Assembly (NCBI GenBank): GCA_019973155.2
Contig: BPQB01000024.1
Location: 124,001 to 188,000 of the forward strand
DNA length: 64,000 bases
DNA from: Phanerochaete sordida
Taxonomy: Eukaryota; Basidiomycota; Agaricomycetes; Polyporales; Phanerochaetaceae
Reading direction: 5' to 3'
The position numbers and the translations under genes are program-made. Below the pieces are notes generated by a model that had not been told where the DNA came from, ran no database searches, and worked only from the letters and a program-made list of their open reading frames with translations. Positions 23,490 through 35,432 of this stretch are shown piece after piece; the first letter of the stretch is position 1, and every line of letters begins with the position of its first letter.

Positions 23490-25752
23490 CTCCTGGACGT
23501 TCTCTGCGGATTCGTACTCGGGTCGTCGCCGAACGCACGTCTTCTGGCTGGAAGTGGTGTGTCGGAGAGCCAGGTACCGCCTGAGCGAGAGGAAGGTCGG
23601 GGCGAGGAGGAAGTTTTGGCCGAGGCGGATGGCAGAATACGGACCGTCCTTTACCTTGGGCTCTAGAGGCGGTGGTTAGGACGCGCGATGGCTACGGGGC
23701 CCTGGAGGGCTCCGGCTGTATCTACACTCTGTAGCGACGACCATCGCACACCTTGTTCGACCTTGTAATCGCGATTCCAGGTTCGTCAGCGGTCTGAATT
23801 GCTATCTTTGGTCTGTTATATTCAGGTCTTTTTGCTGCCAGTTAGACCGAAAGAATATTATTTGCTGCCTCGGCATTGCCGTATTGGTGGGCAGCATCAC
23901 TAGTGATGCGTCATTCCGCGAAACCTGACCCAATTCTGATGGGACAGCTACCGCTCGGTATGTGGCTGTAGTCGCAGATCCGAACCAGCAGGTCTCAGTT
24001 TGCAACGCTCAGCACTCCAGTCAGCGATGGAGAGCGAGACGTGTACGCACTGCCTGGCCGGTTGGATTGTTCATTTCATGATTCAATTAGTGGGTTTTAC
24101 ATTCGAGTCTCGCTCTACGTTAACTCATCACATCACAATTCGACTCACACGCGTAGACTTTGGGACCCATGCGGTACACTATTCTTTCCCTATCCTAGAG
24201 TAGACCACATCGCCTGTATCTGGCCGTTATGGCAGGATACAGGTAGGGCTGTTGCCTGAGCTATGGGCGCAATCCTTCGTAGTGCATATCCCTTCCCTCC
24301 ATTGTTGCAGCTTACCAGTCTTGGTCAGAGTCCAGATCAGACCTCCTTCGTCGCCTCGAGCTTCTGAGGCGACGTGATGTGTCCCTGCAAAACCTTGATT
24401 CTTCTTACCTCGTTCGCGGGGATGATACTAATCGGCAACCCCCCGTGAGAGAAAGAAACCCTTCGATTCCCATACCTGGAGGGGTTTTTTGAGAAACCCT
24501 TGCGCGTCGTTTGCAGCGGGGTTGCCGCGATGTGGCGGGACCCCAGGTACCATAGGACACGGAACACAGAGCCGTCCCAGGCTTGCACGACGCAGAGGTG
24601 GCGTTGGCTTTATGTCAACGAATTGTGTTGAATATTATGTGCCGTGTAGAATATCGTTGGCTGCTCAGCGCGGCTTTTAGGGGCCGGGCTAGCCAGGTAG
24701 CTACTCACATACAACACGGTGCAACTAGCGCCCGCGCCTGCAAATATGAATTCAGGCTACGACTCACATGCAACGCGCGGAGGATCTTGCATTGGGAGGA
24801 TAAAATGCTCTCTTAAGCTATGAGTGCATGTCTCTGGCTCCCTGTAGGATATAGAGCAGCAGAAATGCCATATCATCAGCCAAAAGCTTTGCAAGGCTGA
24901 CATATCGTTTTAGAGGTATCATACTCTATCCATGGCTCAGATTTAGCTGAGATACGCTGAGAAGCATAGATATGTTACAAATATTCCCACCTCGACCGTC
25001 GATACAGCTCATCTCGCTCCTTAACTCAGCGGAGGCGTCACTTACATGGTCGCGCTGTGGGGTGTCCGAGGTCTCTATCAGCGCCTTCCAGCAGAAACCC
25101 GGGTTGCTGAAGAGAAGCACGGGTTTCTACTTCTCACGGGGGTTTCTCATTAGAATTATCCCGTTCGCGGTGGATTCGGATATAAACTCCCCAGTTCTGA
25201 CCCTCATCTTCTCAAGCAGCTTCGATCTATCATAGCTCGGGCCATTTTGCAGCGTGTGCTGCACTTTTCTGCGTCCTTACGTCCTCGGTACGCTGCACCA
25301 TCTTGTTCGTCTCGGTATGAGAGTATCGACGACGCGTCACTTACCCTCCCATAGGATTTCATGCGATCGGACTCCACACAGCAGCGGCGTCGGCTGTGAA
25401 GGCGACGCGTGACGACCTGACAAGCGTTCCCACCGACACCACAATATCGCGCATTCTCTGCGAGTAAGGTCGTCCTACTACGATTTGCAGCCGAACGGGA
25501 ACTACCTTTCGGAGCTCTGCCATTGAATTACAGGCACACACCCCAGCCATTAGTCTTTTATAGCCTGTCCAGATCAACTTCCAGGCATATGTCAAGACGA
25601 CCGAATCCATTGGATGATGACCCGCACGTACATAAGTGCGCTGCAAGGCTCCCTCAAGTCTATCACCACCCCACTCTCAGTATCTGCGATGGTTACAGCG
25701 GAAGAACACGCAGCCCGCTTCGTGTAAATAATTTCTCTAACCGCCCCTTGCC
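23490..25752. other. Gene-poor region
   Basis: More than 2 kb without a gene I can support. Short open frames on both strands show no known domain. An imperfect inverted repeat links about 24407-24465 and 25120-25185 (both contain GGGTTTCT...TCTCACGGGGG...ATTAG on one strand), so a decayed mobile element of about 0.8 kb is possible. An AT-rich stretch near 25731-25740 may serve the promoter of the gene at 25753. Confidence 0.4.
24407..25185. repeat. Imperfect inverted repeat pair, possible decayed transposon
   Basis: The left end (24407-24465, read on the minus strand) and right end (about 25120-25185, plus strand) share GGGTTTCT, TCTCACGGGGG and ATTAG in the same order, about 45 aligned bases with gaps. 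No transposase reading frame and no clear target duplication were found, so this is tentative. Confidence 0.3.
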
Positions 25753-27571
25753 ATGACAGCTTATGTGTGCAGTCAAGGACCGTGCCTCCTGGGCATCTTT
25801 CTGAACACACTGTGCGTCAATTTGAGCTAATACGCCCTCATCGCATTATGAACATCGCGCTAGGCTCTATGGCGCAGTCATCGTACAGGCACAGATGTAC
25901 TACGTCAGATTTCGCAGGTAGTATGCTGCTACCGTTCGATTACGTGCTCTGCAGCGCTCACAGTGATGCAGGGACCGTGTCGGCTACAAGGCTTTCGTGA
26001 GTAGCGCGAGGCTCTATCCTCGGACACATTTATGGTCAACTCATTATGCATTTGATTCTCGTTGACCTCAGGTAGGCGTTCTCCTCGTGGCCGACACGCT
26101 GAACACGTCTTTCAACATCGCGTGGATATACAAGGTGCTCGTGGACAATTTTGGTATGCTGTTTAGCCGTCATCTGTCTCAACGTTCATGAAGCTTGCCG
26201 TAGGCAACAAGGACAGCCTCATGGTGTCCGACTGGCGTAAGTTCTCCTACAGTCACTCGAAGATCCCGCCTGATCGTCAGTTGGATATTGCGTGGCAGTC
26301 AACGCTTCCGGTACGCGTCCGCGTTATACGATCTATCTGCGCGACTCACTAATATATCTGCGACGATACAGAGCATGCAATGGCTGTAAGTTAATCAGTG
26401 TCTTGCCATAGTTACTAAGTATATCCTAACGTCTGATCCCAGGGCCTCGTCGCGATGATGTGCCAGATGTTCTACGCACGCAGGATCTACATCCTGACGA
26501 GGAAGAAGAGCATTACTGCCCTCATCACCGTCACTTCTTGCCTGACAGGAAGTTCGTACTACTATTGTTATTGTGAAGACTACAGCTAATTATTGTCCTA
26601 GTCTGCGCCACTGGCACGGCTATCGCTGTAGGAATGCGTCCGGAATTTTCTCGTCTTCAGTCGCTCAAGGTGATTGTCCTAGAGTGTGTCTCTCGTCACA
26701 TTGTACGCTCACTTTCTCTGCTCAGGCCGTTGTGCTGCCCTGGCTGATCTCCAATACCATCTGCGACGTGACCATCGCTGTCACTTTGAGCGCGTTCCTG
26801 GTATGCGTGCCCACGTTCCACAATTTGAGCGATAACTGGAATATTCTGTAGAGCAAGCGTAAGACTGGGTTTGAACGCACTGATGCCCTGATCAAGAAGA
26901 TTATATTCAGTACGTCCCACAGTTTAGCGTTATGGAAAAGTTACCGCTCTGATCAACACGCAACTTAGCCACCATCTCCAACGGATTGTTGACGGCATCC
27001 TTTACCACATCGCATATGATCTCGTACCTGGCTTCTGTACGTCTTCTCAGATATCAAGATGTTCTTCTAACGATCGCACAAAGGAATCCGGCATACATAT
27101 GATCTTCAACTACGGTGTTGTGAAGCTGTAAGTTCGGAGCAATAGGCTCGTAGGCTGGCCCTAGCCCATTGACCTCCTCGATTTTCCATTGCATAGATAC
27201 ACAAATTCCGTCATCTCCAGCCTTAACGCACGTCAGGAAGAGGGAGATGCATTTCGCCAACCGACACACACCCTGTGCGATATTCCAGAGGTAAGACACC
27301 ATGCATGTCACAGATCACATCGTCCGGTTCACAAACGCGATGCACTAGTCCCAGTCAAACTCTTCCGGCGGGAAACGCTCCGGAGCTAGACCCCAGGTAC
27401 GTCTGCAGCACACCTCCGCTCTGACTGTGTACACTAATGCGAGACTAGGTCAATATCACTGTGGAGACACACGAGATGGTGGACATTGGGTCCTTGGCCT
27501 ACGAGTCCAGAAAGCATGTCGACGAGAAAGGAGGAATTGGAGCAGTCTCTGTCAATGACTCGGCTGTCTGA
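25753..27571 (+). CDS. DUF6534 domain multi-pass membrane protein, 16 exons
   Basis: No single exon is longer than 123 bases. Exons: 25753-25811, 25864-25917, 25972-25996, 26072-26153, 26204-26236, 26281-26310, 26372-26385, 26443-26551, 26602-26669, 26726-26800, 26852-26909, 26969-27036, 27084-27127, 27197-27290, 27355-27396, 27449-27571; 325 aa with all phases closing. The joined protein shows the family pattern: LGIFLNTLLYGAVIVQ near the start, MCQMFYARRIYILTR, GTAIAVGM, SKRKTGFERTDALIKKII, ISNGLLTASF, and KLYTNSVISSLNAR before a hydrophilic tail. Such basidiomycete proteins have about seven membrane segments and no known function. The start gives a short N-terminus; an extra 5' exon cannot be excluded. 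Confidence 0.87.
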
Positions 27572-27617
27572 AAGAAGTTCACGACGTGGCAGACATCGGC
27601 ATGATGAATATTTAACG

Positions 27618-27905
27618 GTCGTGGTGTCGGACGATGCAGCAGAGCTCGCGTGCCAACGCCACGGAGCCCTCAAACATTCCCTCGCGCGCGCACCCATAGG
27701 TTATCTAGTACGCCGCCGTCGGCAAATACACGAGCATATCCATTTTAACGTGGGTCTCGCTCGTCGCTAACCTGCTCTCCGCGCCGCCGACGGTCACATG
27801 CGCGTACAGAACATCATCAAGGAAGAGGGCTGCCTGTAAGCGCTGCCTCCTGTCCTGCCCAACGCCCGTTGACGGACGCAGGCACAACCTCGACCAGGCG
27901 TATGG
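27618..27905 (+). pseudogene. Relic of the UNC93-like gene 3' end
   Basis: Read on the plus strand, about 27622-27672 resembles exon 9 of the UNC93-like gene and 27726-27837 its last exon (compare YxxIxxxTWVxLV and the matching stop region), with the intervening intron also recognisable. The 3' flank to 27905 follows (GACGGACGCAGGCAC shared). Reading frames are broken by substitutions and small gaps. It starts about 50 bases after the DUF6534 stop and points toward the kinase at 28106, the same convergent arrangement as the intact gene has with the kinase at 14033. Confidence 0.7.
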
Positions 27906-27906
27906 A

Positions 27907-27928
27907 AACATATATATATATATATACG
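27907..27928. repeat. AT microsatellite
   Basis: A short (AT)n tract, about nine units, near the edge of the 28-34 kb duplicated block. Confidence 0.8.
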
Positions 27929-28105
27929 GCTACTTCGGAGCTCACCCTTACGGGGGTTCTAGGGACCGGAGGAGCCTAGGATTTCTCGAACTGCATAGCT
28001 ACAAGCTCCACAATTCGGCGATGCAACACTCCTCAACCGGCGGTGAAGGTAGGAGAGGCGGGCTTGGTCAAACGCCATAGAGCAAGGCCTCAGAGACAAC
28101 GGTCT

Positions 28106-30617
28106 TCATTGCCGCAGAGCGGAGCTAGGGCCAGCGGGTCCGGGTCCAGTGCGCAGGATCTTGGCCGGCCGGGGGCCGTCAACGCGACCGTGCTCTGCTG
28201 TCTCTGTGGCTGCCCGGACCCCGGAGGTCGCACGACTTCCAATGTCAGCTATACTGCGCTGTCGCTTGAGATGGGATGTCACGAAATTCATCAGCGACTG
28301 GGAGTGCGGGTCTTCGAGCCGCCGTGCCGCCATCTGGGCCATCCCCGAGATGGGATCGACAGACATGTGGGACCCATCGAGGTCGGCGGCCGATATGGCG
28401 GTCTCGATGACGGGAATATCCTTCTCAGGGATCTTCTTCAGCTGGTTGGAGACGACGTCCCCGTCCGCCCATCCGTCGGCGGGTAGCGCAAGCGCTTCGT
28501 CGATCCTGTCGATGAGCGACTGCGGACTGGACAGCTTCTGGCGAACGGATATCCACTGGTGCGAAGGTACAAGCTGATCCTCGTGGCAGTCCGTCTTCGC
28601 ATCCAAGAGCCGGTAATAGCACGCCCAGTCATCGGTCAACTCTTCCATGAACCTCTGGAAGTTGGGGCTCTGCCACCGCACATTCGCCAGCCGCTCTCCG
28701 GAAAGGAATCCTCGCTTGGCGTTGATGAAGTTCGAGGCGCCATTCTGCCTGACTGGAATGCTTCCGGTGGCGGAACTGAAGAAGTCGCGGTTACCGAAGA
28801 GAATGAATGGGTTGTCATGCTTCACGAAGCGGAGCGCGCCGAACAGCAGCGACCAGTAGAGGGATTCAAGGTCATCGACCGTATCGTGAACCGTCTGCCG
28901 ATCATTCATGACACGGATAGGCAGGAAATGCCACGTAGCCTAAGGCACGACGTTAGCGGCGCCCTCGACACCGAGAATTTGAACGAAGCAGGACGTACAC
29001 TTGCGCTCGGAGCGTCTGGATTTGCAACGTAAGGGAAGGGGGCGCGTTCGGCATGGTCCCAGTCCACGAGCACGCCCTGGACATTGCCGCTGGCGTCGTA
29101 CTCCCAGCGGATGTTGAACCAGGTTATGTCGCAGTGCATTAGGCGGGCCCTTCTGCGTGCCTGCTTAATGGCTATGTATGCAAAAGTCAGATGGAGTCGG
29201 GTCAACGCAGAGCGAGCGTCAGCACGAACCTTTGGCAATATCACGAATGACGACGAGCAGCTCGCGGGAATCCTGCAGGTCCTCAAGCGGCAGAGTAATG
29301 TCTTCGAGGATTCGGGTATGCACGAACTTCCTGCACTTCAGCCGGGGTGCGCACGGCAGACGCCAAGCGGCTGTCGCCTCGCCAGTGGCCAGGTCCTGGG
29401 TGACAGTCACCTGAGGGGGTTCGCCAGGTGCCTCTGCGACATCTCCGCCACAGATAAATCTCGGAACGTGCTCGACGCCAGCCTCCACCAGTTTGCCCAG
29501 TGCGACGTGCTCCGGAAGGGCATCGGGGTACTCGGGGCGCCAGCTGTCCTTGACGATCCGCAGTTTGTGGTCCACAAGGTCGTACGCGACGAAGACGCGT
29601 GTCCCGCGGCCCAGGGGAGTGTGCACGCTATAGAAAGGTTCACCCACAAGGCATGGCCGGACACCGTCGGCGGCGCCCTCGTCAGTGACGTCCAACCTAT
29701 AGACCGGCGAGCTAGATTTCGGGAGGTTCCTCACAGCGGAGAAGACCTTCCGACCCTGCCGTTGAAAATGCGACACGTGTCGCTGAATACCGTCGTCGAA
29801 GATGAGTCTATGGTGATTCAGCAGGAAAGCGGTGTCGTCGAAACCCTGCTGCTGTCGGCTAGCTCTCGAGTAGGCCCATGCCAAGCGGAAGATCCATGGA
29901 TCTTCCACAGGGTCGAAGCCTTCGCTGACAATCGCGCCGGCGTGATCCCAGCGGATGAGGTGCGCATGCCGGCGACTAAGAGCGACCTGCCATAGGAAAA
30001 TGCGATGCTGTTCCCGAAAGTGCTGCGCGGCAAACTGGGCTAGTCGACCGCGCGCTTCGCCTCCTTGTTCAGTTTCCGTGTGCTCGAAAAGACCGGCTTG
30101 GTGTTGAAATAGGAAGGGAAGATTCGTGTATTCGACGGCGCAAGCGATATCGAACGTAGAGAACTGTGGCGGGCCGGAGTTGGTGGAGGGTGTTAGCTCA
30201 GCACCGTGAAATCCGAAAGCCACGTCTGGGTGACTCCTGGAGGGATGAGGCTCCGAGGATGTGGATATTGTCGTGTGGTGAGGTAAGATGCCGCCAAGAG
30301 TGGCGACGGCCTACGAGTGGCACGCATGAGTAACGCACAAAAGGCCATAGAGGAACCTAATAACGTACCCAAGGTTTTCGCATGTCCGCGTCGCTGCCCG
30401 CCCGCCCGACCTCCGTGTAGTCGGGGCAACTGATACGGGGAGGCAGTCGGATGCCAGGAAAGAATTGCTCGAACATCTTCCCCAGCGGCATCAAGCCAAC
30501 CCAGTAGCCTGTCAGCGTCTTGCTGAGATCGGCGCAGTCGTCTGCGGAGCTGGTCTTGATTGTAGAGTACTCTGGGCACAACTTCGGAAGTACGGGTGGC
30601 GGGCGCGGTAGATCCAT
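28106..30617 (-). CDS. FunK1 fungal-type protein kinase, type II (pair 2, HCD subgroup)
   Basis: Minus-strand exons 30617-30369, 30310-29230, 29171-28999 and 28939-28106 give 778 aa. Parts: LCPEYS, GYWVGLMPLGKMFEQFFPG, CPDYTEV; FSTFDIACAVEY; QHRIFLWQVAL; RWDHAGAIVSEGFDP; GRGTRVFVAYD with IVKDSWRPEY; MHCDITWFNIRW (H456, C457, D458); LVDWDHAE; ATWHFLPIRVM. The second donor is GTTCGT. Compared with its inverted copy at 54969, a small insertion near 28115-28125 shifts the frame, so it ends in SSALRQ about eleven residues early; the old stop is still visible downstream in another frame. Kinase residues are otherwise as in the copy. Confidence 0.9.
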
Positions 30618-30686
30618 CTTGTTCGATGAGGTGGGGTGGAAATGAGGGAGTATTGGCGACGACGGAGAGCTGAAGTCCTTGGCAGC

Positions 30687-30693
30687 TTTTATA
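30687..30693 (-). promoter_or_regulatory. TATA box of the type II kinase at 30617
   Basis: TATAAAA on the minus strand, about 70 bases before the ATG. Confidence 0.6.
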
Positions 30694-31402
30694 GGTCACA
30701 GCGGATGGCCCGCGGTGGAATTGCAACGCAGCGTGAAGGCTGGACGCGTTACTGCTGTATCAGACACATTGGCCAGCTGACAGCGCGACACGCACATACC
30801 TAGACAATAAAGACCACAATTACAGCAGGACGCCACACGTCGTCGGCGCAGGGTTGCGTGCTGCAACCTGTGTAACTGCAGGATGGACGGACGCCCGCGC
30901 CACGAGCAGTGAACTGGTAGCACATAATGCGTCAGACTTTGCGTGAAGAAATCTCACACAGTTTCCGGGAGTACTTCCTGTCGGGCTGAGTCTAGTGTGC
31001 GGACCGTTGAGCCACCGCTTGGACTTCGTCGAGCAGCCGAAAGCGCGACAAAAGGCCGCAAAGCTCTCTACTCGTCAGACCAAGCCGTCAGTGCAGAGCA
31101 GCCGTTCTGTCGTCATGCCAGTGCAAGGTCGGTTCGCGGTTCAACTCGGCAGATATCATGGCTGAAGACAAGCGTCGAGATAGTGGGCTACAATTTAAAT
31201 ATTGGGTCCCGACAGGGTCCCGACTCCCGACACTCACGACAGACGCGCGCCTACGCGCGCGCGCAGCTCGTTCGTCCTCCTTCCGCTTCCTCCATCCCCG
31301 TCTTGTAGACAGCCTCGAAACATATGTTAGGATCACCGGCAGCGTTGTGTCGACATGTTATGGTCATCTTCTGTGATCCTTCTCTCTCCGTCATAGCAGC
31401 CG

Positions 31403-31420
31403 TTATTGTGTCTTGTATTT
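31403..31420 (+). promoter_or_regulatory. Type I kinase upstream element
   Basis: TTATTGTGTCTTGTATTT, about 130 bases before the ATG at 31533. Confidence 0.45.
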
Positions 31421-31532
31421 CTTGATCAAATGCACGGGCAGCAGCCTGGTCAATGCTACCGGCTTCACTCGTCGTCCAACCCCTGCACCCAACGCGTCCT
31501 CTAGAGACTCTCCAGCTAGCAAGAGTTGACCT

Positions 31533-33978
31533 ATGTCGCTGAGCGATGAACGTTTCGTTGGAGCCATCCCTCCCGAGCTCTTCCTCGACAGGTTCATGAA
31601 GCCGTTCGGGGATTGCGCTTCGCCACCTGCAGTCGACTTCTCCAAGCTTGGAAGTGCGCACACAGTACAAGACATCTCTGAAGCTCTGGTGCGCTTACTA
31701 ATCTTTGTCTCTGGACCTCAGTCTGATGTTTGAGCAGATTCGAGCAAGTGAGAAGCACAAGATCTGTCCGGCCCTACGCCTGTTCATTACCAAGGTCAAG
31801 AAACGCAACCTCGAAGTCCAGTCGTTCAGCGTGGACGGACGTCGTAAAGACCATGAGAATGGAGCCAAGCCGAACCTGTCCGGCGACAAAGTCGAGCTAT
31901 GCCCCCCTGTAGCGGGGCGCAGGCAGCTCAGGCCGAGGAGAGCGGCGAAGACGAGACGCAACTTTATGGAATATCACGACTTCGCGACCGCAGACCTAGG
32001 GTTTGTGATCTTGTGTTCGCTGGACGAGGACCCCTTCTGCGACCCAAAGACTACGCCCGAAAGCGACAATGGTCCCCCGAGTTGCGCTACTCATGCGCCC
32101 GCCGGCGCCGGGGTTCCGGTACCTTGCCATGCACCCTGCGAACTCTCCAATTCCGCGTCTGAGGAACGCTGTGCATTCGAAAGGGATACGCCGGAAGCTG
32201 CTGCGACGCGCTTGCGACTCGAAGCCTACGCAGGCGCAAGCTTTGCCCGCCAGCATCGTCGCTTCCTCTTCCAGGTCGTCATCATCGGCGACCAGGCCCG
32301 CTTCCTACGCTGGGACCGCTCGGGCTGCATCGTCAGCTCCCGCTTTTCCGTGGTACACACCCCGCATCTCGCGGACTTCCTCTGGCGATTCAACCACATG
32401 GACAGTCAGCAGCGTGGGTGGGATTTGACGGCGACTCTCGCGACTCGACCAGAAGCGAAGCTCTTTGAGGACGCGGTTCGCAGCTTCCTAGGGCCCGCAA
32501 AGGCCCCCATGGGACCCAGTCAGACCGGACGAGAAATCCCAAACGCAGAGGAGACGCTGGACAGCACGAACACGTATCCGACCTGGAAGATACGCGTCAC
32601 GCACGAAGAGACGCGCGAATCCACGGACCTCATCGTCAGACGGCCATTCGCCGGCCATCGAACGATGTTTGGGCGCGCGACTCGCGCGTACCTTGCGCTC
32701 GACCTCATCTCTTCTCGTCTGGTGTTCCTCAAGGACACCTGGCGGGTCAATGATACCCGAATCCGACCTGAGTTCCGAACATACCAGGACCTGCGTTCTC
32801 GCGACGTTCCGTTTATCCCCTATCCCATGTACGGCGGAGATGTGCAGCACCCGGACGGAAGTGTGCAGGAGACCGTGGGCCCATCCCTAGCCGCGGAAGG
32901 GAGTGCCTGGTTCCGGAGCGCGGCAACACTCCAGCACCACGTTCATCACCGTCTCGTACAAGATATCGCATATCGTCTGGACAGCGTCCGGGATGAGCGA
33001 GAGCTCATGCAGGCCATTCATGATGCGCTGATAGGTGAGCTGTCTATCGGCTTCTTCAAGCGAATCCTCCTAACTGTTCCTATGGTTAGCCCTCGACCGC
33101 GCCTACAGCGAGCTCGGCCTGATTCATCGAGATATCAGCGCGTTGAATATCATGCTCACCAGCGACGGCAAGTGCATGCTGTCCGACTGGGACCATGCGG
33201 GGACGCTGGACCAGAGAGCGCGTGGCGTGGTACGCACCGTTTGCGAGCGATATCATACGCTTGGTCTCACCACGTCCTGCAGGGCACCTTCCAATTCATG
33301 TCCGCGCGTCTGCTGATTTCCGACTCGGTCGAGATCAACGAGCACGTAGACGATCTGGAGTCGCTCTTTTGGGTCCTGTTCTATATCGCGCTCATACGAT
33401 TCGCGACTCCCTGGGACGACATGCCTCTCGACGTGTTCCATGGCTCAAGCGCAGGCGGGGTCGCCGCTGGCAAAAACAAGCGCATGCATCTCTACTGCGC
33501 AGGGACCTACAAGTTTCGATCCCGCTTTCAGAGCGAAGCCTTTGGAATGCTCATCGCGGACCTTTCATCGGCGTGGGCAGACTACCAGATCACGATTGAC
33601 CCTTACGTGCTGGACGCGGACGACCCCCTTACACCCGAGCACCTGCGAAAGGGCGAGCTCGCGAAAGAGCCCTCGTTCTGGATCGAGAAGATCCCCTCCG
33701 CGCTCCGTCAGTACGACGCCGAGAAAGCCGACGCAGCGGCCAGACCGCCGCGGTATCCGCCCAACTTTGACCCGTACGCGCTCCTCGCGCAGGCTCGTCT
33801 CCGTTCGCAGGAAGGTATCCCGGCTCCTGATACCGCCGAGGCACGCACGGGTGCCAAACGCAAGGCGTCGGCGACGGACAGGGATGGCGACGTCCTTGTC
33901 GCACCACACCCGCAGCCCGCAGCTGCAGATCCACCTCGAAGGTCAAAGCGACTGAAGATCCTGAACGGTCTCTCGTGA
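31533..33978 (+). CDS. FunK1 fungal-type protein kinase, type I (pair 2)
   Basis: Exons 31533-31688, 31738-33034, 33090-33229 and 33283-33978 give 762 aa. Parts: FVGAIPPELFLDRFMKP; IRASEKHKICPALRLFITKVKKR; EYHDFATADLGF; QHRRFLFQVVIIGDQARFL; GRATRAYLALD with VFLKDTWR; HRDISALNIML (HRD at 497-499); LSDWDHAG; GTFQFMSARLL; VDDLESLFWVLFY; tail RRSKRLKILNGLS. By chance the unspliced genomic frame is open from 31705 to 33978, but read that way the catalytic loop is lost, so the spliced model is preferred. Its inverted copy is the gene at 51436-53923. Confidence 0.92.
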
Positions 33979-35432
33979 CGCCTCCTGGAGGTTCTTCCCG
34001 CAAGCCCGTACTCAGCAGGCCGCAGAACGCGCTCCTTCCGTCGCGGTGGGTCGGAGGGCTGCGTACACACGGCGTCGGAGCGACAGCAAGGGTCCGGGCG
34101 AGGATGATGGGGGGACGTCTATCGCTGGGCTGGGCCGGCCACAGCCTCTGGTGACGATATAACTAAGACAATAACGGCGACGGATGACCATGGCGGGCGA
34201 GGTGAATGGGCAGGATCTTCTGCGATTCCAAGTTTGGTTCGTGGGTGCTGCATGGCGACCGAGGGGTAGGACCGCCTTGGCACCTATTAGGACCTCGCGG
34301 AGTGGCACGTTGGCTGAGTCTGCAGCTGGCGTTGCCGTGGTCTCCGTCGTCCTGCACCTCCATTTCGTTGCATTTTACGAATGATTGAAAGCGAGCATCG
34401 CCATCGCTGCTGTTGACGTGCACGCCTCCCTCGCCCGCCTGTGGCGTCAAGCATTTTTTGCCTCGCTGGCTTCCCGCGAGCTTGTATACGATTATACCTT
34501 CCTGTGCCACACACGTCATACAATGACTTTATCTGCTCCGAGAGAGCAAGTGACAGAGAGTTGATATTGACAGTAGTGTGCACCGAGCTCGCACTGTCAC
34601 GCTTGCGCGCAATGCCCCGTCTCGTCCTGGTCCGCGGGAGAGGCCGTACAGTCTAGGCTATGTCCGGTACACGCCTGTCTGAGCCAGAGACTGCTCCGCG
34701 CCGGGTACCCTCCGTTTATCAGAGGCGTCGGCCGCGGTCTGTCCTCCTACTCAGCGCGTCCTCGGAGAGCCTGACTTCGCGTCGAGCCACCGGAGACGCG
34801 TTCGTGACCCAGCGCGAGTGCTGCCAGCCGCGCGCGCGTCGCGCCAGCTTGGGGCGTGTCTTGCGCGGACGGACCGTGGACTTCTCGAGGAGCGATTCGG
34901 GCAGGGGGAGGGCGGCGACCTGCGCGATTGCACTGGGTTTGCGATTCGACGACATGCTGTCGCCACCACTCGCACATCTGAGCTGGAGGGTCAGCAAACT
35001 GCTAGCACCCACGACTGAGCATCGCACATACCTCGCAGAGTCCGCGCAGCACTGCCAAAGATAGGACTTGCTGTTATCACATGCCTGCAGCAGAAAATTG
35101 ACGGCACCGCGCGAGTCGAGCAGCGAAAAGGTATTCATCGTGGGTAAGATACGGACAGGCGTGATTCGCGAACGTGGGCCAGAAGCTATCCAGATACTAT
35201 GGAAACGTGTTTGTACAGTTCAATAGCGTAGAGACGAGCAGGTCCGGCAGGGTCAGGAGGGGCATGAGGAGAAGATATAACAGCGAATAATAAACACGGA
35301 CGACACGGGGAAAGCGAACGAGGGAACCTCTATCGCACCAGACTCGCCCACCCCGCCCGCACCCGGCGCACCACACGCAACCGCCCGTCCCACGCCGCAA
35401 CGGAGCTGTCGACGGGCGCACGGGCCAGAGGC
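33979..35432. other. Intergenic, no gene recognised
   Basis: About 1.45 kb between the kinase and YOP1. A GC-rich part at 34660-35140 is open on both strands (134 codons plus, 139 minus, fully overlapping), with basic low-complexity translations and no known domain. Either could be a small gene, but nothing decides between them, so neither is called. Confidence 0.4.

Larger units (their letters stand above)
30618..31532. promoter_or_regulatory. Shared bidirectional promoter region, kinase pair 2
   Basis: 915 bases between the ATGs of the type II (minus) and type I (plus) kinases. For the type II gene: TATA box at 30687-30693 and a CCAAT box (reverse ATTGGCC) at 30760-30774. For the type I gene: the TTATTGT...TTGTATT element at 31403-31420. 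A GGTCCCGAC repeat lies near 31205-31225. The same region, inverted, lies at 53924-54968. Confidence 0.6.
27885..33965. repeat. Inverted segmental duplication, arm 1
   Basis: This arm (UNC93 relic end, type II kinase, shared promoter, type I kinase) is repeated in reverse complement at about 51490-57745. Within the two 156-base first exons of the type I genes I count eight differences. Similarity spans introns and the intergenic promoter and ends abruptly a few codons before the stop of the type I genes. Confidence 0.8.

Noticed and set aside
31705..33978. Single uninterrupted 757-codon reading of the 31533 kinase
   Set aside because: It omits the first module and reads the catalytic exon in the wrong frame, losing HRDIS and DWDHAG; splicing as in the paralogues is required.
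34660..35138. Overlapping open frames on both strands (134 and 139 codons)
   Set aside because: GC-rich sequence often stays open by chance. No domain, no consistent splice partners, and the two strands exclude each other.
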